The translations under genes were made by a program, and so were the position numbers. The notes under the pieces are model-generated. The model had not been told where the DNA came from and did no database searches. It saw only the letters and a list, made by a program, of their open reading frames with translations. Below are positions 15,968 to 24,663 of a stretch of DNA of 64,000 nt, piece after piece (the stretch's first letter is position 1; each line of letters starts with the position of its first letter). Origin of the DNA: Sphingomonas suaedae (GTDB lineage: Bacteria; Pseudomonadota; Alphaproteobacteria; Sphingomonadales; Sphingomonadaceae); the NCBI RefSeq assembly GCF_007833215.1, contig NZ_CP042239.1:2850001-2914000 (forward strand), given 5' to 3'.

Positions 15968-16740
15968 GCTGCTTCCTCCTGCGGATCGCTCTCGTGCGGA
16001 ACCTTGAACCACCCGGTGATCATTGATCGTATCTCGTTATACGGGCCGGCCAGCAGCACGAGCAGCAGATGCACGACGATGAACAACGCGATCAGGCCAG
16101 CGGTCACAAAATGAATCGAGCGCATCGATGCGCGCCCGCCGACCAGGTCCATCGGCCAATGCATGACGGCGTTGAAGCCTGGCGACATTGACAGGCCGCT
16201 GACAATCATAAGCGGGAAAAGTACGAAAAGAACGGCGATGTACGTCATCTTCTGGATTACGTTGTAGGACAGCGCAGCCTTGCCCGTGGGGAAACGGAGC
16301 CGGGCGTGGTCCTTCACTTCCTGCCACAGATGCCGCGGCGCCACTTCGCTGCGCGTGAGTGTCAGGTCGCGCTGGATATGCCGATTCACCAGACCGGCGA
16401 TCATGTGTCCGAGCAGGCCGAACGCAAAGATCCACGCAAAGAACAGGTGCCAGTTGCGCCCGAGCGCCAGATTGTAGGCCGACGGGATGGTCGACCAGCC
16501 TGGAAAGTGCGGAAGGTGCAGCCATGCGTGATCGTTGTTCGCGCCGAACGCACCCCAATAGAGATGGGGATGCGCATTGGAGATCGTCAGCCCGCTCATC
16601 AGCAGAACGATGACCGTCACCGCGTTGACCCAGTGCCACAGCCTGGTCGCCAACCGGTGCTTGTAGACAAGCTCGCCACCTTGATCGTGGTCGTCGGAAA
16701 GTGTCTTGGGACCGGTGAAGGGCTTTGCGGGATCAGCCAT
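15964..16740 (-). CDS. Cytochrome b561-type membrane subunit (YedZ1-like partner)
   Basis: The protein has 258 residues and four or five membrane segments (LWHWVNAVTVIVLLMSGLTI, HLFFAWIFAFGLLGHMIAGL, MTYIAVLFVLFPLMIVSGLS, IHFVTAGLIALFIVVHLLLV). Heme-ligand histidines sit in these helices, as in prokaryotic b561/thiosulfate-reductase cytochrome b proteins. It should pass quinol electrons to the molybdopterin enzyme encoded directly downstream with a 4-base overlap. ATG 16740 is chosen because GAGGAT lies 6 bases upstream; a TTG at 16752 is weaker. The SigF-type promoter lies 37-62 bases upstream. Confidence 0.87.
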   Translation of the reverse strand: MADPAKPFTGPKTLSDDHDQGGELVYKHRLATRLWHWVNAVTVIVLLMSGLTISNAHPHLYWGAFGANNDHAWLHLPHFPGWSTIPSAYNLALGRNWHLFFAWIFAFGLLGHMIAGLVNRHIQRDLTLTRSEVAPRHLWQEVKDHARLRFPTGKAALSYNVIQKMTYIAVLFVLFPLMIVSGLSMSPGFNAVMHWPMDLVGGRASMRSIHFVTAGLIALFIVVHLLLVLLAGPYNEIRSMITGWFKVPHESDPQEEAA

Positions 16741-16776
16741 CGATATCCTCAAGCGCAGACGGGGACTATTTGTCTT

Positions 16777-16802
16777 TTCGTCGCGCCGCCCGCTCTGGTT
16801 AC
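16777..16802 (-). promoter_or_regulatory. SigF-type promoter candidate (GTAACC-N16-CGAA) for the cytochrome b/YedY1 operon
   Basis: Read on the minus strand, GTAACC (16802-16797) and CGAA (16780-16777) are exactly 16 bases apart and upstream of the operon start at 16740. Confidence 0.7.
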
Positions 16803-16996
16803 ATCGGCGACGACGTTCGCCGCATTTGGCCGAATGACGATGGCTGCTGGCGCCGATGCGGCGTCCGACGGGAGGCTGACGCGATCATATGCCTACCGGG
16901 TGCCGGAAGCTCGCGACAAAGGTGGGGCGCACATGAGAGGCAAAAATTCGGGATGCCCCTTCTCAATCATCAATGAATTGCATATGAATACGACTT

Positions 16997-17011
16997 ATAT
17001 GATAATTAATG
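16997..17011 (+). promoter_or_regulatory. PUL operator candidate ATATGATAATTAATG
   Basis: This AT-rich element, 20-34 bases before the start of the hydrolase gene at 17031, matches the element at 34346-34360 (ATACGATAATTAGTG) at 13 of 15 positions, and shares its core with the other elements of the locus on the right. Confidence 0.55.
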
Positions 17012-17030
17012 TGTAAGTCAGGAGGGGCCA

Positions 17031-18320
17031 ATGAAGGCATTTCAAACTTCGACGCGACCGCAAAGCGTGGCGATGCCCCGCGTGAGCCGCCGCGTCCTGC
17101 TCGGTCTGGTTGCAGGCTGTGCGGCCGGAGCGTTGTCCAGCTGTTCAGGTGGTGGCCAGAGCGGCGGTAACGCGGGCGGCGGTGTAATCGTCGCTCCGAC
17201 ACCGACTCCCACGCCGGCGCCGAGCCCTTCGCCGTCACCGACACCCACACCGACCGGGGCCGTCGACTTCGGCGGCGCGATCGGCGCAAATTTCAACGAA
17301 CATTATGACGACATCGATTATGACGAAATGCGTGAAGCCAATGCCAAGTGGCTGCGCATCTTCGTCGGTCCGGCGCTGCCGACGCGCGACGCCGCGCTCA
17401 ACGCCACGCTTGCGGCAAACAGCAACGGGTTCAAGACCGTCCTGTCGATCAAATGGTCCTTCCTCGACCGCGATTTCCCCAGGCCCGACACCGCCAACAT
17501 GCAGCGCGAGCTGGATCGCCTCGACGTGATCCTTCAGCGCGTGATGGGGAAGGTCGACATCCTGGTGATCGGCAACGAACCCTATATCGACACGCTGACC
17601 CAGCAGCAGGACGATGACCTCAACGTCTTCTACGAAACAATGGCCGCCCGGGCGATCGCCTATCGCGCCCAGTCGTGTGGCGACACCTGCAACACACGGC
17701 TCTACATGGGTGCGCTTAACCGGCTGGACCTGGCCAGCAACATCACGCCCTCAGTCGAGCGCTGGATGCAATACGTCAAGGCCACCCCGGAGATTGACGG
17801 CGTCGACATCCATCCGCACGTCCCGGCGATCGAGGCATCGAAGGCGTTCCTCGATTACATCCTGCCGCGCATGCGGCCCGATCAGCGCTTCATTGCGACG
17901 GAATTCTCGCTCGTCCACTGGTGGCGCGAAAATTCCACCAAGGCGATCTCGGCAGGCTTCGCCGACAAATACGGCCTGCCGCGCACAACCCAGAACTGGC
18001 AGGTGATCCGATCTGCGGTCGACAACCCGTTCGCCAAGGCGAAGTGGGACGAGTTCCTATCGATGAGCCCCTGGTTCGAGAACCGCAAACGCTTTCTGGC
18101 CAACCAGATGAAGATCTTCCGCGACACCAAGCAGTTGGCTGTCGCGACCTATGCCTTCAAGCAGTCGCCCGAAATGGGCGTGGATTATGGACCCGACAAA
18201 CCAACCTGGATTCTGAATGGCGTTTATGCTCCGATCACGGTTCAACGCAGGCCTAATGGCAAGGCCGATTTCAACTATGCCTGGATCGACGACTTCCGTG
18301 TGCTCGCACAGACACCGTGA
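17031..18320 (+). CDS. Putative clan GH-A glycoside hydrolase, lipoprotein, paralogue 1 of 3
   Basis: The protein has 429 residues. ATG 17031 follows AGGAGGGG. A twin-arginine-like leader (SRRVLLGLVAGCAAGALSSC) ends in a lipobox-like Cys, followed by a Gly-rich stretch and a Pro/Thr/Ser linker (residues 55-75), so it is probably surface- or membrane-anchored. The catalytic part starts at GANFNEHYDDIDYDEM and has clan GH-A hallmarks: VDILVIGNEPY (Glu near 183, acid/base) and RFIATEFSLVHWW (Glu near 291, nucleophile), with GVDIHPHVP between. Two paralogues sit in the sulfatase locus (33153 and 42545) but lack the linker. I cannot assign a CAZy family. The operator element upstream links it to that locus although 15 kb separate them. 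Confidence 0.72.
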   Translation: MKAFQTSTRPQSVAMPRVSRRVLLGLVAGCAAGALSSCSGGGQSGGNAGGGVIVAPTPTPTPAPSPSPSPTPTPTGAVDFGGAIGANFNEHYDDIDYDEMREANAKWLRIFVGPALPTRDAALNATLAANSNGFKTVLSIKWSFLDRDFPRPDTANMQRELDRLDVILQRVMGKVDILVIGNEPYIDTLTQQQDDDLNVFYETMAARAIAYRAQSCGDTCNTRLYMGALNRLDLASNITPSVERWMQYVKATPEIDGVDIHPHVPAIEASKAFLDYILPRMRPDQRFIATEFSLVHWWRENSTKAISAGFADKYGLPRTTQNWQVIRSAVDNPFAKAKWDEFLSMSPWFENRKRFLANQMKIFRDTKQLAVATYAFKQSPEMGVDYGPDKPTWILNGVYAPITVQRRPNGKADFNYAWIDDFRVLAQTP

Positions 18321-18586
18321 GTGCTTGTGCCGAGGCGATCCGCGATTTCCACTTTAGGTCCTGCTTGGGACGATGAAAGCGCGGATCGCAGCTATTAGGG
18401 CTTCTTCAATATGCATATTATCGCCCCGATAGGTGATCTGCAGCTTAAGGACTGCGCCCAGGCCGGGGCGGCAGTTGCACCGGTAAGCGTGTCGGGGGCA
18501 GCTTGATGCTCCTCCCTCGCGCTAGCCGCCGTGCACGGCGAGCGCAGTGTACGCGATACCGGCGGAGACAATGGGATCGCGGTGGC
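18321..18586. other. Intergenic stretch
   Basis: No gene is seen. It contains a perfect 12-base palindrome AATATGCATATT at 18408-18419. Confidence 0.4.
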
Positions 18587-19126
18587 CTAGACCGACCGCG
18601 TGACCTTGGCGAAGTTCTTCCTAATATAAGCGAGCTTCGGATCGATATAGCGTTTGCAGAAGGGCCTCTGCGGATCTGTCGCATAATAGTTCTGATACCG
18701 GGCGTCCGAAGGCTTGAACTCGCGGAACGGCAGGACAGTTGTCGAGAGCGGTTTGTCGAATGCCAATGCCAGCGACGATATTGCGCCCTCCAGCATGGAC
18801 GCCTGGGCGTCGTTGAAGGTGTAGGCGGCGGTGCGGTACTTGCCGCCTGGCACGAAGGGTTTCGCGGCTGAATGAGTCCGCAGGTGAATTTCCAGAAGCG
18901 TCGCGAGATCAATCTGCGCCGCATCGAAGTGAATCACGACCGCCTCCGCCCAGGTGTCGGCTGGCGCATCAGAGCGAATGAACCCCTGATCGACCTGCTG
19001 CACGCCGCGGATCGCCTGGAACACGCCCTCCGTGCACCAGTGACAACCTCCGCCGAAACCGATTTTCTCCATCTCCGTTTCCAAGCTTTCCTGATGATCA
19101 GGGAGAGTGAATAGCCCACGTTGCAT
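18587..19126 (-). CDS. msrA: Peptide-methionine (S)-S-oxide reductase MsrA
   Basis: The protein has 179 residues. The catalytic motif is KIGFGGGCHWCTEGVFQAIR, with the first Cys as nucleophile. Further family segments are GFIRSDAPADTWAEAVVIHF, LLEIHLRTHSA (the usual H-x-P-T replaced), KYRTAAYTFNDAQ and RYQNYYATDPQRPFC. It reduces methionine-S-sulfoxide, complementing MsrB. No signal peptide is evident, so it is probably cytoplasmic. An internal start at 19072 (MEKIGFGG) is possible. The palindrome at 19239-19257 upstream resembles the one before the sigma factor gene, which suggests shared control. Confidence 0.9.
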   Translation of the reverse strand: MQRGLFTLPDHQESLETEMEKIGFGGGCHWCTEGVFQAIRGVQQVDQGFIRSDAPADTWAEAVVIHFDAAQIDLATLLEIHLRTHSAAKPFVPGGKYRTAAYTFNDAQASMLEGAISSLALAFDKPLSTTVLPFREFKPSDARYQNYYATDPQRPFCKRYIDPKLAYIRKNFAKVTRSV

Positions 19127-19570
19127 GACCTGGCATTTTCTTCACCCAGAGCGGCAGCGCCATTGCCCGCGAAAATGCCGAACGAGCGCTTGTTTCAGGC
19201 ATTGCGACCTGCTCGCATCATGCAAGTCGTCCTTGAACTATATGCGTCACGCATATATAGAGTTCATATAGTCGATGTGCAGGTGGTAAACCGCGCCGGC
19301 CGCCGGCGCCCAGCCTTTTCGTCAGGCTGATTGATGCCCGCTGATTGTGGGTAGTCACGCAAGCACAGCGCTATGAAGCTCATGATTAGAGGCCAAGGCG
19401 TGTTTTAAATCTATGACACCTTGGTTCTGACCGAATTATCAAGATTTTGAGTTTGCTGAAAATCATCGTTTCGATAAATACTGCACTGCCTTGAGAAGCA
19501 GTGTCCGATTTCGTTAATTGATCATGGCACGTGGTGCGTTGGGACACCCTGCGATCGATAGCGAGCGGGT
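19127..19570. other. Intergenic region with palindrome, between msrA and the luxR-type gene
   Basis: No gene is supported. It holds the operator candidate at 19239-19257 and an AT-rich stretch at 19380-19530 probably carrying the luxR-type gene's promoter. Confidence 0.5.
19239..19257. promoter_or_regulatory. Perfect palindrome upstream of msrA
   Basis: TATATGCGT-C-ACGCATATA is a perfect 19-base palindrome 113-131 bases upstream of msrA. It matches the site at 1036-1054 before the ECF sigma gene at 16 of 19 positions. Confidence 0.5.
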
Positions 19571-20317
19571 ATGTCAGCGTTCATTCTAGCGGAGACATTT
19601 GAACTGATCGCATGCAAGGCGAGCGGGCTGGATGAATTATTCGACGCGTTGTCGGAATGCACCCGTGAAATGGGGTTTCGATATTTCGCGCTGAGCCAGC
19701 ATGTCGATTTCGGACATGGCCTCACGTCCGGCATCCGGCTCCATAACTACCCGTCGCAGTGGGAAGCGTGGTTCGACGAGCGCGCCTTGGGGCGGCTCGA
19801 TCCGATCCATCGCGCGAGCCATGTGACAAGCACCGGCTTCAGCTGGTCGCATGTGCCCGCGATGATCCAGCTGACGATTGGCGATCACGACGTGCTCCGC
19901 GCGGCACGCCGGGCCGGTATCGGCGACGGCTTCACGGTTCCCGCCCATGTACCCGGAGAATATAATGGCTCCTGCTCCTTTGCGGTTTGCAGCGATGAGC
20001 GCTGTCCCGCGGATACGTCAATGGTCGCTCAGCTTATCGGTGGCATGGCGTTCGAGGCAGCGCGGCGCATTGGCCAGCCCCGGCGGGCGCCGCAACCAAC
20101 CGTGCCCATGACCGACAGGCAGCGCGGCTGTGTGCTCTGGGCGGCACGCGGCAAGACCGACTGGGAGATTTCGCGCATCCTTGGTGTAAGCCACGACACG
20201 GTCATCCAGCATCTCAAGCATGCACGTGAACGTTATGGGGTGCAAAAGCGCGCACATCTTGCCGTCATGGCATTGTTCGACGGCAGCATCTGCTTCTCCG
20301 ATATCTTCATCTACTAG
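19571..20317 (+). CDS. LuxR-family regulator with autoinducer-binding domain (solo)
   Basis: The protein has 248 residues. The N-terminal acyl-homoserine-lactone-type domain keeps the conserved aromatic/Asp pattern (YPSQWEAWFDERALGRLDPI followed by GFSWSHV). The C-terminal helix-turn-helix is clear: MTDRQRGCVLWAARGKTDWE, ISRILGVSHDTVIQHLKHAR, ERYGVQKRAHLAVMAL. One usual Tyr is Phe in the binding pocket. No luxI-type synthase gene is in the window, so this is a solo LuxR that may sense an exogenous or unlinked signal. Neighbours do not reveal its targets. Confidence 0.85.
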   Translation: MSAFILAETFELIACKASGLDELFDALSECTREMGFRYFALSQHVDFGHGLTSGIRLHNYPSQWEAWFDERALGRLDPIHRASHVTSTGFSWSHVPAMIQLTIGDHDVLRAARRAGIGDGFTVPAHVPGEYNGSCSFAVCSDERCPADTSMVAQLIGGMAFEAARRIGQPRRAPQPTVPMTDRQRGCVLWAARGKTDWEISRILGVSHDTVIQHLKHARERYGVQKRAHLAVMALFDGSICFSDIFIY

Positions 20318-21276
20318 CAACCGCCTTTGGACGAAGTGATAATCCATCATCCAGATCGCGTATCCGGTTCCAGATCCCTTCCGCCCGACCCCTATCGTCT
20401 CGCACAGCCTGGTGGTGCGATAGCGCCGGTTTCTTGAGCGCGGCCAGCCGAGCGTCGTGCCGGGTGGTGGCACGGACGCGTTCGCGGATGTTGCTAGCAA
20501 TCCGGGCAAATTCAGAACTGGACGCGAGCGGGGAAGGTACGGGTCGCCTGACGATGTGGTGGTGGTCTGATTGGAGCGGATCGTCGAGTAACATTGGGCC
20601 GTAATCCCGGCGACAACGACCCCGCAAGCTAGCGCAATGCTTAGGCGCAGCGTGGCCGGCTGCTCATGACCCATGATCGGTTCCAAGCCTGGTCCCTATT
20701 ACCGGAAAGAGGTGGGAGGTGGGGAGGTGCTGCGCATCGTGCGGGACCCTCTCTGGCCGCTCGTCACCGGGGAGCGAACCGGAATGGCCCGAGCCCGAAA
20801 TCGAGAATCCCAGGCTCCCGCCGGGCGCGGCGCAGCCGCCAGAAGGCAGCTATGCGGGCTATTGAGGGAGCGATTTCTGGCGGAGGTCTTTACCCCATCT
20901 GCAGCCGCTGGTTCTGGGACATAAAGGAGTGTCCGATCCCACACCGGTTGCTGGAAGATGGCTTTCCTCTAGGTGTCGGTGAGGTCTGGGTCGCGGCCGG
21001 TGCCGCAGCTGCGGTCTGTTGCGCCAGGGACGATCACTCGCACTGGCGGAAAATGTCGCCGCCATGATGCGCGGATGCGCCGACCTGGTCGAATGGGTTG
21101 CGCCCGCTGCCCCGGGGGGCGTTCGCGGCGATTCACTCCGGCGAATCATCGCCCAAGGCCCGATGCTGCCATCGCTTTTTTTGCTGAATCCGGTCTCGGC
21201 CAGCCGCTTCACCGGGTAGCGGCTGGATCCCTGCGAGTCATCAGTGCGGCAGCTTTGGACGACGCTCGATCCTTGT
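20318..21276. other. Stretch of about 960 bases without a supported gene
   Basis: Several frames are open on both strands but none resembles a known protein. On the minus strand near 20686, MGHEQPATLRLSIALACGVV reads like a membrane-protein start but soon loses coding character. It may be decayed DNA. Confidence 0.4.
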
Positions 21277-22149
21277 TCATCGGAAATACGGCTTGAGGTT
21301 TGCTGCGAGAATGCGGTCGAGCACACGATCCGACACGAGCCTGGTAAGCTTGACGATCATCCCGGTGCCACGACCAACCGTGTACCTGGTCCTGGGGCGC
21401 GGGCTGATAATCGCGTGTGCGATGATACGGGCGGCCTCCTCAGGCGGTGCTCCGCTTGCCACGGACGCCTCGGCTTGCGCAACGACCGCGTGCATGAGCG
21501 CTGCAGAGCGGTCGCGGTGTATGGGCGTCATTGCGTCCACAACCTTAGCTCCCCTGCCTCCTACCTGTTTGAGCATGCCAGTCGTGATCGCACCTGGCTC
21601 GACCACAACGACCCTGACACCAAGCGGAGCGACCTCGCGGCGCAAGGAGTCGCTGATCGCCTCCAGAGCAAACTTGGTGCCTGCGTACGGACCGTAAGTC
21701 GGCATCGCCACCTTGCCACCAACCGATGAAATGTTGACGATCGTGCCGCGACTTTCGATCAAGGCTGGCAGCAATGCCTGAATCATCGCGACATGGCCAA
21801 AGAGGTTGACTTCGAACAAGCGGCGCAACGCGTCCAACTTGTAGGCTTCTAAAGGGGCGTTGATCGCTACTCCCGCGTTATTCACGAGCGCTCCAAGCGG
21901 ACGACGCTCGGGATCGGCATCGATACGTTGTACCAATGCTGCGATCGCAGCCTCGTCCGTTATGTCGAGCATGATCGGCTCCAGATTCGTGGCTTGGAGC
22001 GCGTCCGCATCCTCGCTGCGGCGAACGCCAGCCAATACGTGGTAACCTGCCATCGCCAGTTCGCGGGCTGTCGCGGCGCCAATGCCGCTCGATGCGCCAG
22101 TGACAACCGCCAAGCAATGGCGCGGACTTGCTGGGGGTCTGCCGGTCAT
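21277..22149 (-). CDS. Short-chain dehydrogenase/reductase (classical SDR)
   Basis: The protein has 290 residues. The cofactor motif VVTGASSGIGAATARELA, the ALVNNAGVAINAPL motif, the catalytic Ser in TIVNISSVGGKVAMPTYGPY and the Y-x-x-x-K in YAGTKFALEAISDSLRRE are all intact. The C-terminal tail (TRYTVGRGTGMIVKLTRLVS) is typical of SDRs annotated as oxidoreductases related to retinol/steroid dehydrogenases. The substrate is unknown. It is cytoplasmic and stands alone; the neighbouring CcdA gene is 190 bases away on the same strand. Confidence 0.88.
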   Translation of the reverse strand: MTGRPPASPRHCLAVVTGASSGIGAATARELAMAGYHVLAGVRRSEDADALQATNLEPIMLDITDEAAIAALVQRIDADPERRPLGALVNNAGVAINAPLEAYKLDALRRLFEVNLFGHVAMIQALLPALIESRGTIVNISSVGGKVAMPTYGPYAGTKFALEAISDSLRREVAPLGVRVVVVEPGAITTGMLKQVGGRGAKVVDAMTPIHRDRSAALMHAVVAQAEASVASGAPPEEAARIIAHAIISPRPRTRYTVGRGTGMIVKLTRLVSDRVLDRILAANLKPYFR

Positions 22150-22340
22150 AAGAACTCCGCTTGTTTTTGGACTGGTGGAGCGCGCGCCACATCGCCGTAA
22201 ATCCGGTGTGGCGCGGCGTCCGTCAGCAACGCTTTGAAGAGCCGGGCTAGCGGATTTCCGACGCCCGCCTCATGACGACGGCGTGGCTGCTTGGCAAAAT
22301 CCCAAGCAGTGCAGGTTCCAGATGACTTTGAAACGCGTCT

Positions 22341-23066
22341 TCAAAACGCGGTACTGACGGTGATCAGCCAGTCCGGCGAATGGTCGAGGATGACGGCTTC
22401 GATCGCCCGGTCAAGCCCGGTCCCGATCGCCACGGCAACAACAAGAAGCAGCGCACCCAAGAGACGCCGGCCGGTATCACCCGCGTGCAGCAGACGCGAA
22501 CGCAATTTTGTCATCACTGACCGACCGGCAAGCGCAATGGCTAGCATGACGCTGGCAATGCCAAGTCCAAATGCGAACATCACCACGGCGGCCGCGCCAA
22601 GACTCTGGCCGTCAGCGGCAAGGACGGTCGCTGCCCCGAGCGTCGGTCCGACGCATGGGCTCCACACGATCCCGAGCAGGGCACCGATCGCCGCCTGGCC
22701 GGCCAAGCCATGTCTCTCCAGCCCGTCCTGCCGGGCCCCGGCCCAGCTGGCGGCAGGTGCGGCGGCGATTTCGAGCGCCATCCGCAGCTGCGGGACCAGC
22801 AGCGCAAGCCCAAACAGCCCAAGAAGCGCCGCGCCGAAATAGCGCAGCACCTCCGCGTCGATGCCGATCGCGCTTCCCACCGTGGCGAGGCCAAATCCGA
22901 CCACCGTGAAGCTGACGACCAACCCGCCCGCGAGCGCGAATGGCCCGAGACGGTGTGTTTGCGCGGCACTGCCAAGTACAATCGGGATCAGAGGCAGGAC
23001 ACAGGGCGACAGGATCGTCAGCGCTCCGGCGGCAAAGCCGAGCACGGGATTGAGCAGGCTGTCCAC
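22341..23066 (-). CDS. CcdA/DsbD-type transmembrane thiol-disulfide transporter
   Basis: The protein has 241 residues and about six membrane segments. The two redox cysteines lie in the paired motifs AGALTILSPCVLPLIPIVLG and LGIVWSPCVGPTLGAATVLA, which define the CcdA/DsbD family that moves reducing power across the membrane. The gene starts 4 bases after the stop of the exported thioredoxin-like gene, so they form a two-gene unit: CcdA probably reduces that protein in the periplasm. Links to periplasmic Msr enzymes in this arm are possible but not shown. Confidence 0.88.
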   Translation of the reverse strand: MDSLLNPVLGFAAGALTILSPCVLPLIPIVLGSAAQTHRLGPFALAGGLVVSFTVVGFGLATVGSAIGIDAEVLRYFGAALLGLFGLALLVPQLRMALEIAAAPAASWAGARQDGLERHGLAGQAAIGALLGIVWSPCVGPTLGAATVLAADGQSLGAAAVVMFAFGLGIASVMLAIALAGRSVMTKLRSRLLHAGDTGRRLLGALLLVVAVAIGTGLDRAIEAVILDHSPDWLITVSTAF

Positions 23067-23070
23067 CTTG

Positions 23071-23463
23071 TCAGCCTCGCGTCGCCGCGAGCAATACGGC
23101 GATCCGGCGTTCGTCCGACTGATACGAGACGCGATCGGTTTCTCGCTTGCCGCGAAAGGCGATCAGCGTGGACTGTTTTTGCGCACCGAACCGTTGCCAA
23201 AGCGGTTTCTGGGTATCGTAATCGATCCGGAAGATGACGAGGTCCTTATGCGCGCCGTTGGCGGTCAACTTGGCGATCGCTTTGCCCTGAGCGCGGCATA
23301 TCGGGCACCAAGGCGCGTGAACCTCTACAAGGATCGGCTTGCCTGCGGCTTGCGCGGCCGCAAACGCCTTTTGGTCAAACGGCTTCAGGGTTGCCGCCTG
23401 TGCCGGTGCCACGGCAGCGGCGACAACGATCACGGGGGCGGCAAAGGGCAACAGTCTATGCAT
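23071..23463 (-). CDS. Exported thioredoxin-like protein
   Basis: The protein has 130 residues. The signal peptide is RLLPFAAPVIVVAAAVAPAQ-A. The thioredoxin fold has the active site LVEVHAPWCPICRAQGKAIA (C-P-I-C) and the partner segment DLVIFRIDYDTQKPLWQRFG and QKQSTLIAFRGKRE. ATG 23463 gives the complete signal peptide; in-frame codons further upstream are untranslated. It is co-transcribed with ccdA 4 bases downstream, and should act as a periplasmic disulfide reductase kept reduced by CcdA. Confidence 0.88.
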   Translation of the reverse strand: MHRLLPFAAPVIVVAAAVAPAQAATLKPFDQKAFAAAQAAGKPILVEVHAPWCPICRAQGKAIAKLTANGAHKDLVIFRIDYDTQKPLWQRFGAQKQSTLIAFRGKRETDRVSYQSDERRIAVLLAATRG

Positions 23464-23623
23464 AGCGATACCTCGAGGCGAACGGGAAGCAGGTGTGCTC
23501 CTGTCGGTATTCGCACGCAGGGCGCGAACGGTTACGGGCCCGGCGAGGTTAGTACCGGCGCATAGCGACTGCGCGCACTCCTGATTATGATGGTCGGCGC
23601 ACCATCGCAGAAAGATCGCGTCA

Positions 23624-24340
23624 TCATTGTTTAGCCCAATGCGCTTCAAGCGCGGCGGCCACTTCAGCTGGACTCTCGAGCGGAAACCAATGGCCGGCGT
23701 CAAACAGCAGCAGCGGCGACTTGGTATCCGCGGCCAGCCTTTCGGCGCTGGATTGTAGGCAAGCTTTGTCCCGCCGGCCGTGCACGAGACCCGGTGCGGT
23801 GATCCGCGCCAGATCGGGCTGCCATTCCTTGCCGACGGTCAGGGCCGATCGATAGAGCCGAAGGATGCTGTCGGCCATCGTGGCGTCGATCCGCCCGATA
23901 ACCTTTGGCGACAGATCATATGGTACGCCATCGGCGCGCAACCGCTCGATCAGCACGTCGCGATCGAGTTCTGCGAAGAAGGCTTCGCCCAATCCAGGAG
24001 TCTGCCAGACCTTCGCCAGCGGATGCCTTTGTTGCGCGGGATCGACCGATCCGCCCCCGCCTGTCCAACTACGAATCAATGCAGGCCGCAGCGACGCGAC
24101 GCGTACACCCAGGATGCAGCCCCAATCATGCATGACCAGGTCAACTGGCGTGCCGACCGCCTCAATTCGATCGATCAGCCGATCAACATATGCCTCCTTC
24201 GTCGCTGCGAAGCCGTCGGGCGATGGTGCGCAAAAGCCCGGCAAATTTTCGGCGATGATGTCATCTCGAGACAAGCGTTCAATCACGGGCGTCCAAATAT
24301 CGTGCGTTTCAGGCACGCCGTGAATGAAGAACGCGGGCAT
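23624..24340 (-). CDS. Alpha/beta hydrolase (dehalogenase/epoxide hydrolase-like)
   Basis: The protein has 238 residues. The oxyanion segment is AFFIHGVPETHDIWTPVIER, and the nucleophile elbow VDLVMHDWGCILGVRVASLR has Asp, as in haloalkane dehalogenases and epoxide hydrolases. The catalytic His is in LLFDAGHWFPLESP. It is shorter than typical members (about 290), mostly in the cap. No signal peptide is seen, so it is cytoplasmic. The substrate is unknown. Confidence 0.83.
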   Translation of the reverse strand: MPAFFIHGVPETHDIWTPVIERLSRDDIIAENLPGFCAPSPDGFAATKEAYVDRLIDRIEAVGTPVDLVMHDWGCILGVRVASLRPALIRSWTGGGGSVDPAQQRHPLAKVWQTPGLGEAFFAELDRDVLIERLRADGVPYDLSPKVIGRIDATMADSILRLYRSALTVGKEWQPDLARITAPGLVHGRRDKACLQSSAERLAADTKSPLLLFDAGHWFPLESPAEVAAALEAHWAKQ

Positions 24341-24617
24341 CCAGGCGTCTCCCGATCAAAAATAGTACATCCGAACGGATCGCTTGGTCGCTTCGCATCG
24401 GATCGAAGCTGGCGGCTCCACATTCTCAGGAGTTCGAGCCAGCGGCAAACCCGGTGCGGCCATTGAAGCGCGAAGGGTCGTCTGAAGCGATAACTACTGA
24501 CGGTCTGCATTCCAAAAGGCGGCCCCGAACGGTGCATCACGCCTGACATGATCTTTCATCGCACGAGTTTGCAAATGGGAACCTCACCCTTGCCGCTCGA
24601 ACACAGAATGGAGTTAT

Positions 24618-24658
24618 TCTGACTGCCTCGTGATGGCACCGATCACGAGGCAGTCAGA
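24618..24658 (-). terminator. Stem-loop terminator of the TonB receptor gene
   Basis: A 17-base-pair stem (core GACTGCCTCGTGAT, 24621-24634, pairing with 24642-24655) with a 7-base loop lies just after the receptor stop codon at 24664. The following bases on the minus strand (AATAACTC) are AT-rich but not a clean T-run. The remaining 280 bases up to the hydrolase gene hold nothing I recognise. Confidence 0.7.
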
Positions 24659-24663
24659 GTTCT

